Part shown: positions 1 through 8,060 of the stretch, piece by piece | How positions within the stretch are numbered: the stretch's first letter is position 1 | Layout: every line of letters starts with the position of its first letter | From: Motilibacter deserti | Lineage (GTDB): Bacteria > Actinomycetota > Actinomycetes > Motilibacterales > Motilibacteraceae | Reading direction: 5' to 3' | NCBI RefSeq assembly: GCF_011250635.1 | Contig: NZ_JAANNP010000014.1 | Span: forward strand, 1-60,681 | Length of the DNA stretch: 60,681 nucleotides | Program-made: the position numbers and the translations under genes | The notes under the pieces: generated by a model | Told to the model about the DNA's origin: nothing | The model's database searches: none | What the model saw: only the letters and a program-made list of their open reading frames with translations

Positions 1-68
1 CTCGGTGCGCCGGCCCGGCCTCGCGCTCGAGGAGGCGGAGAACGGCGAGCACCGGCACAAGCCCGGCG

Positions 69-1052
69 TCAGCGGACGTACATCACGTCCACGTCGAAGC
101 GCGCGAACCCCAGCGACTCGTAGAGCCGCAGCGCCGCGGTGTTGTCCGCGTCGACGTAGAGCATCGCCTCGCTCAGGCCACGGTCGCGCAGGTGTCCGAG
201 GACGGAGAGCGCGAGCGTGCGCGCCAGCCCGGCGCCGCGCGCCGCCGGGGACACCCCGAGCACGTAGAGCTCGCCGATCGGGTCGTGGCCGTGCTGCTTG
301 GGCGGCGGGGCCGGCTCGCCCGCGTCGCGCACGACGGACAGCCGCGGCTTCTCGGTGCCGCCGTGGACCTTGGACCAGCCGAAGCCGAGCAGCTCCCCGG
401 CGCCAGGGCCTGCCGCCCGCTCGGCGAGGAAGAAGCCCGCGGCGTCGAACCACGGCTCGTGCAGCCGCACGTGCAGGTCGTCCAGCGTCCACGCCCCCTG
501 CTCGGGGTGCTGCGCGAACGCCGCCGCGTTGAGCGCGACCCACGCAGCGTCGTCCGAGCCGGGGCGGAACGTCCGGACCCGCACGCCCTCGGCGACCGTC
601 GGGGTCGGCACGGGAGCGCCGAGCGGCCGCCGCATCTGCAGCAGCTCGCGCGCCTGCGTGAGGCCGGCCGCCGCCGCCAGCGCCGCCGAGCCCGGTACGC
701 CGCCGTGCGCCCAGACACGGACGTGCCCCTCCGGCGCCTTGGCCACCACCGCGTCGAGCAGCGCGCGCCCGATCCCGCGCCGCCGCCGGGCCGGGTGCAC
801 CACGAGCTCGGCGCTCGGGCCGGCCACGGCGTCGGTCACGTCCAGGTGCGCGTACGCGGCCAGCTCCTCGCCGTCCCAGGCGAGCAGGCTGCGGGCGGGC
901 CGGTCCCCGCCGTAGCGCAGGTGCAGCTCCACGTGCTCGGACAGCGGGCGTACGCCGTCGGCCTCCGTCGCGGCCTCGACGAGCCAGGTGACCGCGTCCA
1001 CCTCGGGCTTGCTCAGCTGGCCGACGGTCTCGATGCGTAGCGGGTCCGACAC
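69..1052 (-). CDS. mshD: Mycothiol synthase MshD
   Basis: Acetyl-CoA:Cys-GlcN-Ins acetyltransferase, the last step of mycothiol synthesis, acting in the cytoplasm. The 327-residue protein has two tandem GNAT domains: the first (about residues 1-145) carries the acetyl-CoA loop RRRRGIGRAL, and the second (about 155-327) carries ARGAGLARTL and ends in a typical YESLGF segment. Length and two-domain layout fit the MshD family. The GTG start at 1052 is chosen because a TAGCCT hexamer (1059-1064, minus strand) lies 6 nt upstream, the spacing of a leaderless transcript. mshA of the same pathway is at 27.3 kb. The gene diverges from a secreted nucleotidase, the same neighbours as in Streptomyces. 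Confidence 0.93.
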   Translation of the reverse strand: MSDPLRIETVGQLSKPEVDAVTWLVEAATEADGVRPLSEHVELHLRYGGDRPARSLLAWDGEELAAYAHLDVTDAVAGPSAELVVHPARRRRGIGRALLDAVVAKAPEGHVRVWAHGGVPGSAALAAAAGLTQARELLQMRRPLGAPVPTPTVAEGVRVRTFRPGSDDAAWVALNAAAFAQHPEQGAWTLDDLHVRLHEPWFDAAGFFLAERAAGPGAGELLGFGWSKVHGGTEKPRLSVVRDAGEPAPPPKQHGHDPIGELYVLGVSPAARGAGLARTLALSVLGHLRDRGLSEAMLYVDADNTAALRLYESLGFARFDVDVMYVR

Positions 1053-1097
1053 CCCTGCAGGCTAGCCGCGAGCCTCGGCAGGTCCCGACGCCCGCTT

Positions 1098-1142
1098 CGT
1101 CATCGGAAGTTCACCCCAACTGTCGGCCCTTGTGCCTAGCCT
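1098..1142 (+). promoter_or_regulatory. Candidate PHO box and -10 element of nucleotidase 1
   Basis: Two adjacent 11-nt units, CGTCATCGGAA (1098-1108) and GTTCACCCCAA (1109-1119), resemble the direct-repeat units bound by actinobacterial PhoP/RegX3 (consensus near GTTCAYC). A TAGCCT hexamer at 1137-1142 follows after 17 nt, so the box sits where a -35 element would be. The same geometry recurs upstream of the second nucleotidase. Confidence 0.6.
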
Positions 1143-1195
1143 GCCTGCCGACGGACGCTTCCGTCCGAGCCGTCGACTCTCGGGAGACAAACCGT

Positions 1196-2947
1196 ATGAC
1201 CCCCAAGCCCAGTGAGCGGCGCATGCGGCTGCTGGCCGTCGTCGCCGCCGGTGGCGCGCTCGCCGCAGCCGCGACCGCGGCGACCCCGGCGTCCGCCGCG
1301 TCCGCGCCCATCCAGCGCATCCAGCTGCTGGCCTTCAACGACTTCCACGGCAACCTCGAGCCGCCGTCGGGCTCGGGCGGGCGCATCCAGACGGGCACCT
1401 CGTCGACCGGCGCCGCGATCAACGTGGACGCGGGGGGCGCGGCCTACCTGTCCACGCACCTCAAGACGCTGCGCGCGGGGGAGCGCGACTCCTTCACGGT
1501 CTCGTCGGGCGACCTGATCGGTGCCTCGCCGCTGCTGTCGGCCGCGTTCCACGACGAGCCGACCATCGAGGCCCACAACCTCATGGACGTCGACCTCGGC
1601 GTCGTCGGCAACCACGAGTTCGACGAGGGCGTCGCCGAGCTGCAGCGGATCCAGAAGGGCGGCTGCATCCGGGACGACGAGGGCGCGAACAACCAGAACA
1701 GCTGCCCGGCGAAGGACCTCGGCGGCAAGCGCTTCCGTGGGGCGGACTTCCCCTACCTCGCGGCCAACGTCGAATACACCGCGACCGGCAAGACGATCTT
1801 CTCGGCGACCCACGTGGAGAAGTTCCACCAGGGCGCCAAGGTCGGGTTCATCGGCGTCGTCACCAAGACCACCCCGTCGATCGTGACCGCCAGCGGTGTC
1901 GCCGGCCTGACGTTCACCGACGAGGCCGACACGATCAACCGATACGCGGCCCAGCTGCAGGCACAGGGCGTGCAGGCGATCGTCGCAGTGATCCACGAGG
2001 GTGGCAGCCAGAGCGGGCTCTACAACGCCTGCAACAACCTCGCCGGCAGCGTCCTCGGCCTCAACAACCGCATCTCCTCCTCCGTGGACGTGCTGCTCAA
2101 CGCCCACACCCACGCCGGCTACAACTGCAAGCTGAACGACCCCGCGGGCAACCCGCGCGTCGTGATCCAGGGAGCGTCGGCCGGCCGCCTCATCTCCGAG
2201 GTCGACCTCGCGTTCGACCGCCGCACCGGGGACGTCAACCGGGCGCAGACCACCGCCACCAACCACATCGTGACGCGCACCGTGGCAGCGGACCCCGCCA
2301 TCACCAGCCTCATCGACCGCTACAAGGGCTACCTCGGCCCGATCGCCGGCCGTCAGCTCGGCACCATCGCGAGCGGCCTGACCGCGGCCCAGAACGCGAA
2401 CGGCGAGTCCCAGCTCGGGGACATCCTCGCCGACGCGGCCAAGGCCGACGCGTCCGTCACGGGCAACGGCCCGATCGAGGTGGGCTTCATCAACCCGGGC
2501 GGCATCCGGTCCGACCTCCCCTACGGCGACGGCGTCGTGACCTACGAAGAGGCCTTCACCGTTCAGCCGTTCAGCAACTACGTCGTCTCGAAGACGCTCA
2601 AGGGCTCGGACCTCAAGGCCGTTCTCGAGCAGCAGTTCGACAACCCCGGCGTCGGGCAGACCCGCATCCTCGGGGTCTCCGGCATCACCTACAGCTGGAG
2701 CGCCTCGGCCCCCAAGGGGTCGAAGGTCTCGAACGTGCTGGTGAACGGCCAGCCGCTCGACCTGAACCGCGGCTACCGGGTCGCCGGCAACAACTTCCTG
2801 CTCGAGGGCGGCGACAACTTCACCACGTTCGCGCAGGGCACCGCCACGCTCTACGGCGGCCTCGACATCGAGGCGTTCGCGTCGTACCTCGAGGCGAACG
2901 CCCCGCTCGCGCCGCCGGCGCTGAACCGCATCACGCGCCTGCCGTGA
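1196..2947 (+). CDS. Secreted bifunctional metallophosphatase / 5'-nucleotidase (copy 1)
   Basis: Predicted to hydrolyse extracellular nucleotides to nucleosides and phosphate (UshA/CpdB-type family). The 583-residue protein starts with a signal peptide (basic MRLL region, Ala-rich core, cleavage near ASA-AS around residue 36). The calcineurin-like metallophosphatase domain follows, with DFHGN (about 49-53), GNHEFDEG (about 138-145) and a HTHAGYNC metal-site segment. The C-terminal 5'-nucleotidase domain carries NPGGIRSDL and the QPFSNY substrate-binding segment. ATG at 1196 is preferred over an upstream in-frame start because a GGGAGA ribosome site lies 9 nt upstream and the signal peptide then begins at the N-terminus. 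It is a close paralogue of the gene at 4442-6175. A candidate PHO box suggests induction by phosphate limitation. Confidence 0.93.
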   Translation: MTPKPSERRMRLLAVVAAGGALAAAATAATPASAASAPIQRIQLLAFNDFHGNLEPPSGSGGRIQTGTSSTGAAINVDAGGAAYLSTHLKTLRAGERDSFTVSSGDLIGASPLLSAAFHDEPTIEAHNLMDVDLGVVGNHEFDEGVAELQRIQKGGCIRDDEGANNQNSCPAKDLGGKRFRGADFPYLAANVEYTATGKTIFSATHVEKFHQGAKVGFIGVVTKTTPSIVTASGVAGLTFTDEADTINRYAAQLQAQGVQAIVAVIHEGGSQSGLYNACNNLAGSVLGLNNRISSSVDVLLNAHTHAGYNCKLNDPAGNPRVVIQGASAGRLISEVDLAFDRRTGDVNRAQTTATNHIVTRTVAADPAITSLIDRYKGYLGPIAGRQLGTIASGLTAAQNANGESQLGDILADAAKADASVTGNGPIEVGFINPGGIRSDLPYGDGVVTYEEAFTVQPFSNYVVSKTLKGSDLKAVLEQQFDNPGVGQTRILGVSGITYSWSASAPKGSKVSNVLVNGQPLDLNRGYRVAGNNFLLEGGDNFTTFAQGTATLYGGLDIEAFASYLEANAPLAPPALNRITRLP

Positions 2948-2976
2948 CGCACCGCGTCGCCTGACGCGAACCGACA

Positions 2977-3010
2977 GGGGTGGCCCGCCGACCGGCGGGC
3001 CACCCCTTTT
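2977..3010 (+). terminator. Rho-independent terminator after nucleotidase 1
   Basis: A perfect 13-bp stem (GGGGTGGCCCGCC, 2977-2989, with its complement at 2994-3006) closes a 4-nt loop and is followed by TTTT (3007-3010). It lies 30 nt after the nucleotidase stop codon and separates that gene from the sigma factor operon. Confidence 0.92.
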
Positions 3011-3042
3011 CGCGTCCTCCGGACAACGAGCCCGCTGCGGCT

Positions 3043-3072
3043 GGCAACAAGGGCGGGACGGCCGGAGTCGTT
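3043..3072 (+). promoter_or_regulatory. Possible ECF-type promoter of the SigE-type sigma gene
   Basis: GGCAAC (3043-3048) and CGTT (3069-3072) resemble the -35 and -10 elements used by extracytoplasmic-function sigma factors and lie about 30 nt before the start codon. The 20-nt spacer is longer than usual, so this is only a possibility; autoregulation would be normal for the family. Confidence 0.3.
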
Positions 3073-3101
3073 GGGGGAGTGAAGACCTGGAGGGCTGCAT
3101 C

Positions 3102-3611
3102 GTGACGTTCGACGAGTACGTCGCGGCCCGCTCGCTCGCGCTGACCCGGTTCGCCTACGTCCTGACCGGCGACGCGCACCTGGCCGAGGACCTGGTGCAG
3201 AGCGCGCTGCTCAAGGCGTTCCGACACTGGGGCAAGGTGGCCCGCGCCGACAGCCCGGACGCCTACGTGCGCCGCATCGTCGTCAACACCCACCTGTCCT
3301 GGCGGCGCCGGCTCCGGCTGCCCGAATGGCCGGTCGCGGCACCGCCGGACACACCGACCGGCGGGCTGCTCGACGACCCGGCCGACCTGGTGGGCGAGCG
3401 GGACGTCCTGCACCGCGCCCTCACCGACCTGCCGCCGCGCCAGCGCACCGTGCTCGTGCTGCGCCACTACGCCGGCTACGACGACGCCGACATCGCGCGC
3501 ACGCTCGGCTGCACCGAGGCCGCCGTGCGCGGCTACGCCAGCAAGGGCGCTGCCCGCGTCCGCGCCGCCCTGTCCATCTCGTACCAGGAGGCACCCGATG
3601 CCCGGGCCTGA
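3102..3611 (+). CDS. SigE-family RNA polymerase sigma factor
   Basis: A 169-residue ECF-like sigma factor. Region 2 (about residues 5-75) contains the core-binding/-10 segment AEDLVQSALLKAFRHW, and region 4 (about 105-160) contains LPPRQRTVLVLRHYAGYDDADIA with a helix-turn-helix ending AVRGYASKGAARVR. It recruits RNA polymerase to alternative promoters in the cytoplasm. GTG at 3102 has a GGAGGG site 7 nt upstream. The next gene starts 14 nt inside its 3' end, so the two are translationally coupled, the usual arrangement of a sigma factor with its membrane regulator. The signal sensed is unknown. The pair lies between two 5'-nucleotidase paralogues. Confidence 0.9.
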   Translation: MTFDEYVAARSLALTRFAYVLTGDAHLAEDLVQSALLKAFRHWGKVARADSPDAYVRRIVVNTHLSWRRRLRLPEWPVAAPPDTPTGGLLDDPADLVGERDVLHRALTDLPPRQRTVLVLRHYAGYDDADIARTLGCTEAAVRGYASKGAARVRAALSISYQEAPDARA

Positions 3612-4317
3612 GCACCTCGACGACCTGCTGGAGCGAGCCTTCGAGGCGGAGGCCGCCCGCGTCGTACGCCCCGCCGCCGCAGCCGGGCAGATCCGGGCCC
3701 GCGCCCGGCGCCGGTCCCTCGGCTCGGTGGCCACGGCGAGCGCCGCCGTCCTGGGCATGGCGACCGTGGTGGCGGTGGCGGGCGCCGGCCGCGAGGAGGC
3801 GGCGACGCCGGGGACGGGCGCGTCCTCCGTGGCCACGCCGATGACGAGCCTGCTCGGCATCCCGACGACCCCGGACCCCCTGAACTACGACCCGGCGGAC
3901 ATGCGGGTCCCCGCCGGACGGATCACCCAGCTCGCGGGCGGGACGGTGGCGTACATGAGCACGGCCGGGCTGCTCTGCATCCAGTTCGAGGCCACGAGCT
4001 TCGGGTGCGGCGCTCCCGGGCACCGGCCACCCTCCGGCTACACCAGGGACGGCGGCCCACGCGTGATCGTCGGGCAGGTGCCGGCGCGCGCGGCACGCGT
4101 CGTGGTGTCCACGGCCGATGGCAGGAAGCGGGACGCGGCGATCTTCCGGGTCGACGGGCTGACGTCGTGGCGGGTGTGGGCCCTCGCGGTGCCCGTGCCC
4201 GAGGTGCAGGGTGACCCGTCGTCGTCCCGGTCGGCGGTGCAGCAGGCCGAGGAGGCCCTGCGCCAGTCCCGCGGCACGAGCGTCGTCGCGTACGACGCCC
4301 GCGGCAGGAGGGTCTGA
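3598..4317 (+). CDS. Membrane-anchored protein, putative regulator of the upstream sigma factor
   Basis: A 239-residue protein with a cytoplasmic N-terminus (about residues 1-40), one membrane helix (about 42-63, ATASAAVLGMATVVAVAG) and an extracytoplasmic domain of about 170 residues containing two cysteines (LLCIQF and FGCGAPG). It overlaps the sigma gene by 14 nt and has an AGGAGG ribosome site inside that gene. Position and topology suggest an anti-sigma factor or sensor, but no zinc-finger or known anti-sigma motif is visible, so the role is inferred from context. Confidence 0.8.
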   Translation: MPGPEHLDDLLERAFEAEAARVVRPAAAAGQIRARARRRSLGSVATASAAVLGMATVVAVAGAGREEAATPGTGASSVATPMTSLLGIPTTPDPLNYDPADMRVPAGRITQLAGGTVAYMSTAGLLCIQFEATSFGCGAPGHRPPSGYTRDGGPRVIVGQVPARAARVVVSTADGRKRDAAIFRVDGLTSWRVWALAVPVPEVQGDPSSSRSAVQQAEEALRQSRGTSVVAYDARGRRV

Positions 4318-4333
4318 GAGCTCCGGCCGACGA

Positions 4334-4388
4334 GTTCACCTGGAGTTCGCCTGGGCCTCACAGCGGGGGGCGACGGCTGCCCTAGCCT
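4334..4388 (+). promoter_or_regulatory. Candidate PHO box and -10 element of nucleotidase 2
   Basis: Three contiguous 11-nt units are visible: GTTCACCTGGA (4334-4344), GTTCGCCTGGG (4345-4355) and the weaker CCTCACAGCGG (4356-4366). The first two match the actinobacterial PhoP direct repeat closely. TAGCCT (4383-4388) follows 16 nt later. This is the best PHO box candidate in the window. Confidence 0.75.
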
Positions 4389-4441
4389 CCGGCGGGGCCG
4401 CTTGCCCCGCCCGTGCTCGTCCGCTCCCAGGAGAACCCTGA

Positions 4442-6175
4442 ATGACGCCCATCCTCGGCCGCCTGCGCCCGCGCGCGGCCCTGCTCGCGGCGGCCGCCGG
4501 CACCGTCCTCGCCGCGACGGCCATGACCGCCGTCCCCGCCGACGCCGTCTCGATCAAGTCCCAGCCTCTGCGACACATCCAGCTGCTCGCGGTGAACGAC
4601 TTCCACGGCAACCTCGAGCCCCCGACCGGCTCCGGCGGGACCGTGAGCCCCGGCGGCGGCCGGCCGGCCGTGCCCGCGGGCGGGGCGGCGTACCTCTCGA
4701 CGCACTTGAAGCAGCTGCGCAGCGGCAAGAAGGACAGCTTCACCATCGGCACCGGCGACATGATCGGCGCTTCGCCGCTGCTCTCGGCCGCGTTCCACGA
4801 CGAGCCCACGATCGAGGCCCTGAACCTCTTGGGGCTGGACCTCAGCGCCGTCGGCAACCACGAGTTCGACGAGGGCTACGCCGAGCTGCTGCGCATGCAG
4901 AAGGGCGGCTGCATCCGCGACAAGGACGGCGCGCAGAACCAGAACAGCTGCGCCGCGAAGGACCTCGGCGGCAAGCGCTTCCGGGGTGCGAAGTTCGACT
5001 ACCTCGCCGGGAACGTCGAGTTCACCGCCGACGGCACCCCGCTCATGGCCGCCACGCACGTCGAGAAGTTCCACAACGGGGCCAAGGTCGGCTTCATCGG
5101 CATCGTGACCTCGTCCACGCCGAGCATCGTCACCGCGTCGGGAATCAAGGGGCTGTCGTTCAAGGACGAGGCCGAGGTCGTCAACAAGTACGCCGCGCAG
5201 CTGCAGGCGAAGGGGATCGAGGCGATCGTCGTCCTCATGCACGAGGGCGGCAGCGCCGGTAGCGCCTACAACGGCTGCTCCACCCTGGGCGGTGCCGCCC
5301 GCGGCATCAACGCGAACGTGACACCCGCCGTCGACGTCATCGTCACGGGCCACAGCCACTCGGCCTTCAACTGCAAGGCGGCCGACCCGGCCGGCAACCC
5401 GCGCCTCGTGACGCAGGCCGGCAACTACGGGCGCCTCGTGACCGACATCGACCTGGTGATCGACCGTCGCACCGGCGACGTCGACCGGCAGGCTACGGCG
5501 GCGAACAACGTCATCGTCACCCGCACTGTGACTCCTGATGCGAAGATCACCGATCTGATGGACCGCTATCGGACGTACCTCGGCCCCATCGCGAACAAGA
5601 CGATCGGCTACATCGGCTCCGACATCACGCGCAGCACGAACGCCGCGGGCGAGTCGGCCCTCGGAGACCTGCTCGCCGACTCGGTGCGCGCCGACCAGTC
5701 CATCGCCGGGCGCGGGCCAATCGACATCGCGTTCATGAACCCGGGCGGCATCCGGGCCGACCTGCCCAGGGGCGACGGCGCAGTGACTTACGAAGAGGCG
5801 TTCGCTGTCCAGCCGTTCAGCAACTACAACGTCTCGAAGACCTTCACCGGCGAGCAGGTGAAGCGGATCCTCGAGGCGGGCCGGTTGCCCGTCTCGGGGC
5901 TGACCTACACCGTCACCGCCTCGGCCCCGGCCGGGAACCGGGTGTCGAACGTGCTCGTCGGCGGCCAGCCGCTCGACCTCGCGAAGAAGTACCGCGTCGG
6001 CGCCAACAACTTCCTCATCGAGGGCGGCGACGGCTACACGACCTTCGCCGAGGGGACCGACCCGCTCTACGGCGGCGTCGACATCGACGGCTTCGCCAGC
6101 TTCCTTGCGGCCAACTCGTCCGCGTCGGCTCCGTACGTGGTGCCGCCGCTCGACCGGATCACGCGACTCCCGTAA
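4442..6175 (+). CDS. Secreted bifunctional metallophosphatase / 5'-nucleotidase (copy 2)
   Basis: A 577-residue paralogue of the gene at 1196-2947, with the same predicted role in phosphate scavenging from nucleotides outside the cell. It has a signal peptide (cleavage near PADA around residue 35), the metallophosphatase motifs DFHGN, GNHEFDEG and GHSHSAFNC, and the nucleotidase domain with NPGGIRADL and QPFSNY. Long stretches are near-identical to copy 1, including the RFRGA and GLDLSAVGNHEFDEG regions. The main difference is a shorter segment before SGLTYT. ATG at 4442 has an AGGAGA site 7 nt upstream. A strong PHO box candidate precedes it. Confidence 0.93.
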   Translation: MTPILGRLRPRAALLAAAAGTVLAATAMTAVPADAVSIKSQPLRHIQLLAVNDFHGNLEPPTGSGGTVSPGGGRPAVPAGGAAYLSTHLKQLRSGKKDSFTIGTGDMIGASPLLSAAFHDEPTIEALNLLGLDLSAVGNHEFDEGYAELLRMQKGGCIRDKDGAQNQNSCAAKDLGGKRFRGAKFDYLAGNVEFTADGTPLMAATHVEKFHNGAKVGFIGIVTSSTPSIVTASGIKGLSFKDEAEVVNKYAAQLQAKGIEAIVVLMHEGGSAGSAYNGCSTLGGAARGINANVTPAVDVIVTGHSHSAFNCKAADPAGNPRLVTQAGNYGRLVTDIDLVIDRRTGDVDRQATAANNVIVTRTVTPDAKITDLMDRYRTYLGPIANKTIGYIGSDITRSTNAAGESALGDLLADSVRADQSIAGRGPIDIAFMNPGGIRADLPRGDGAVTYEEAFAVQPFSNYNVSKTFTGEQVKRILEAGRLPVSGLTYTVTASAPAGNRVSNVLVGGQPLDLAKKYRVGANNFLIEGGDGYTTFAEGTDPLYGGVDIDGFASFLAANSSASAPYVVPPLDRITRLP

Positions 6176-6192
6176 CTCCCGCCGGGACTCCT

Positions 6193-6223
6193 CCGCCCCC
6201 TGCCCGCACCGGGCAGGGGGCGG
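6193..6223 (+). terminator. GC-rich hairpin after nucleotidase 2
   Basis: A perfect 14-bp stem (CCGCCCCCTGCCCG, 6193-6206, with 6210-6223) closes a 3-nt loop 17 nt after the stop codon. There is no T tract, which is common for actinobacterial hairpin terminators. Confidence 0.7.
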
Positions 6224-6272
6224 TGCCGTCTCCCGGCCCGGGGGAGCGGGCGTCGACCGACGGACTTGCTGC

Positions 6273-6294
6273 GTTCGTCGGGGCTTCACGGGGA
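6273..6294 (+). promoter_or_regulatory. Possible PHO box upstream of the DUF6454-type gene
   Basis: Two 11-nt units in register, GTTCGTCGGGG (6273-6283) and CTTCACGGGGA (6284-6294), resemble the PHO repeats upstream of the two nucleotidases. A following TTCA is one base out of register, and the downstream -10 is weak (TAGTTG, 6308-6313). Confidence is lower than for the nucleotidase boxes. Confidence 0.4.
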
Positions 6295-6349
6295 TTCAAG
6301 CCGCGAGTAGTTGCCTGCCCCGGTCATCCCCAAGACCTGAGGAGCCGTC

Positions 6350-7297
6350 GTGACCGAAATTCTGCGCGTACGCCCGCCGCGCCGCGCGCTCGCCGCCGCC
6401 GTTCTGGGCCTGGCGGTAGCGGCCGTGGGCACCGCGACCGTGCACGCCTCCGCCGACACCCCCGCGCTCGTGCAGACCGTCCAGAAGCTCACCCGCTCCA
6501 CCGCGTGGTCCCAGACCGGGGACGTCCCGCTCCGCTTCGACGCCCACCACCCGCAGGGCATGCTCCGCATCGGCGGCCTGTGGTGGATGAGCAGCGTCGA
6601 GATCCTCGAGCCCACCGTCCGCTACCCGACGCCGGTCGACGGCTACGACCGCACGCCCGGCAAGGGCCAGGGCCACCTCTTCGCGTTCGACGACGACGGC
6701 GTTCTCAAGGCCGACATCCTGCTCGGCGAGGGCACCGTCTACCACCCGGGAGGCATCGACTACGACGGCGAGAGCCTGTGGGTGCCGGTCGCGGAGTACC
6801 GCCCGAACAGCAGGTCGATCGTCTACCGGGTCGACCCGGCGACGCACGAGGTGCACGAGGAGTTCCGGGTCGCGGACCACCTCGGCGGCATCGTCCACGA
6901 CACCGAGCGAGACCGGTTCGTGGGCGTCAGCTGGGGCTCGCGGACGTTCTACGACCTCAAGCGCAACGGGCGGGTCGCCGGCACCCAGCCCAACGAGAGC
7001 CACTTCGTGGACTACCAGGACTGCAACTACGTCAGTGGGCGCTCGGTCGTCTGCACAGGCCTCGCGGAGACGGCCGGCCCGTCCGGGGCGATCCGGCTCG
7101 GGGGCATCGCGGTCGTCGACACCAAGAAGCTGACGGTCGGCCACGAGGTGCCGGTCTTCCGTTGGTCGGCGACGGGCAGCAGCGTCCTGCGCAACCCCAG
7201 CGACCTGCAGCTGCTGCCCGGCGGGGCCCTGCAGCTGGCCGTCGTGCCCGACGACGGCGCGACGGCGCGGCTGCTGACGTACACCGCCCGGCCCTGA
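6350..7297 (+). CDS. Secreted DUF6454-type protein
   Basis: A 315-residue exported protein of unknown function. A signal peptide (basic RPPRRA, hydrophobic core, cleavage near VHASA around residue 34) precedes a domain rich in Trp and Gly with repeated short blade-like segments (HPQGMLRIGGLWW, HPGGIDYDGESLWVPVAEY, LGGIVHDTERDRFVGVSWGSR), which suggests a beta-propeller-like fold. I recognise it as the DUF6454 type. GTG at 6350 has a TGAGGAG site 5 nt upstream. The gene follows nucleotidase 2 and has a possible PHO box, so a phosphate-starvation role is plausible but inferred. Confidence 0.8.
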   Translation: MTEILRVRPPRRALAAAVLGLAVAAVGTATVHASADTPALVQTVQKLTRSTAWSQTGDVPLRFDAHHPQGMLRIGGLWWMSSVEILEPTVRYPTPVDGYDRTPGKGQGHLFAFDDDGVLKADILLGEGTVYHPGGIDYDGESLWVPVAEYRPNSRSIVYRVDPATHEVHEEFRVADHLGGIVHDTERDRFVGVSWGSRTFYDLKRNGRVAGTQPNESHFVDYQDCNYVSGRSVVCTGLAETAGPSGAIRLGGIAVVDTKKLTVGHEVPVFRWSATGSSVLRNPSDLQLLPGGALQLAVVPDDGATARLLTYTARP

Positions 7298-7301
7298 CCT
7301 C

Positions 7302-7352
7302 CGGCGCGGCTAGGCCGTCGGCGCGGCTGGGCCGTCGGCGCGGCTAGGCGGT
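7302..7352. repeat. Three 17-bp tandem repeats across the glnR stop codon
   Basis: The 17-mer CGGCGCGGCTAGGCCGT is repeated at 7302-7318, 7319-7335 and 7336-7352 with one or two changes. The third copy contains the glnR stop codon (7344-7346), so the duplications extend outward from the end of that gene. Confidence 0.85.
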
Positions 7353-8060
7353 GGGCGCGGCGATGCGCTCGTCGGCGCCCTTCTCCGGAGCGACGAACCG
7401 GTAGCCGACGTTGCGCACCGTGCCGATGAGCGCCTCGTGGTCGGCACCGAGCTTGGCGCGCAGGCGCCGCACGTGCACGTCGACGGTGCGGGTGCCGCCG
7501 AAGTAGTCGTAGCCCCAGACCTCCTGCAGCAGCTGGGCGCGGGTGAAGACCCGGCCCGGGTGCTGGGCGAGGAACTTGAGCAGCTCGAACTCCTTGAACG
7601 TCAGGTCGAGCACCCGGCCGCGGACCTTGGCGACGTAGGTCGCCTCGTCGATCGAGAGGTCGCCGTTGCGGATCTCGCTCGGGGAGTCGGGGTCGCTGGC
7701 CGCCGCCATCGCCAGCCGGCCGGTGGCGAGCCGGAGCCGTGCCTCGACCTCGGCCGGGCCGGCGGTGTCGAGCACGACGTCGTCGACGCCCCACTCGGCG
7801 GTGACCGCGGCGAGCCCGCCCTCGGTGACGACCAGGATGAGCGGGCAGTTGAGCCCGGTCGTACGCAGCAGCCGGCAGGTCGCCCGCGCGTGCGGGAGGT
7901 CGCGGCGGCCGTCGAGGAGGAGGACGTCGCACGGGGGAGCGTCGAGCAGGGCAGACGCCTCGGCCGGGCCCACGCGTACCGAGTGCAGGAGCAGCCCGAG
8001 GGCAGGAAGCACCTCGGCCGACGGCTGCAGTGCGTTGGTCAGCAGGAGGACGCTCGCCAT
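7344..8060 (-). CDS. glnR: Orphan OmpR-type nitrogen regulator GlnR
   Basis: Global transcriptional regulator of nitrogen assimilation in actinobacteria. The 238-residue protein has a receiver-like N-terminal domain (about 1-120, starting [10 protein letters not shown] and containing [10 protein letters not shown]) and a C-terminal winged helix (about 135-230, [18 protein letters not shown], then [16 protein letters not shown]). Both match Streptomyces GlnR closely. GlnR proteins have no partner kinase, and none is adjacent. ATG at 8060 has a strong GGAGGTGG site (8064-8071); an earlier in-frame start would add 44 residues foreign to the family. A palindromic hairpin (GGGAGC ATGA GCTCCC, 8139-8154) lies in the long 5' leader. 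Confidence 0.92.
   Translation of the reverse strand: MASVLLLTNALQPSAEVLPALGLLLHSVRVGPAEASALLDAPPCDVLLLDGRRDLPHARATCRLLRTTGLNCPLILVVTEGGLAAVTAEWGVDDVVLDTAGPAEVEARLRLATGRLAMAAASDPDSPSEIRNGDLSIDEATYVAKVRGRVLDLTFKEFELLKFLAQHPGRVFTRAQLLQEVWGYDYFGGTRTVDVHVRRLRAKLGADHEALIGTVRNVGYRFVAPEKGADERIAAPTA

Noticed and set aside
1136-3100. Long minus-strand open frame opposite nucleotidase 1 (654 codons)
   Set aside because: It is the antisense shadow of a strongly recognised gene, common in high-GC DNA; its product is Arg/Val/Asp-rich and matches no family.
4382-6289. Long minus-strand open frame opposite nucleotidase 2 (635 codons)
   Set aside because: Same shadow effect as at copy 1, with a similar composition because the paralogues are similar.
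6295-6305. Third in-register PHO unit at the DUF6454-type gene
   Set aside because: TTCAAGCCGCG begins one base out of register with the two preceding units, so it was not counted.
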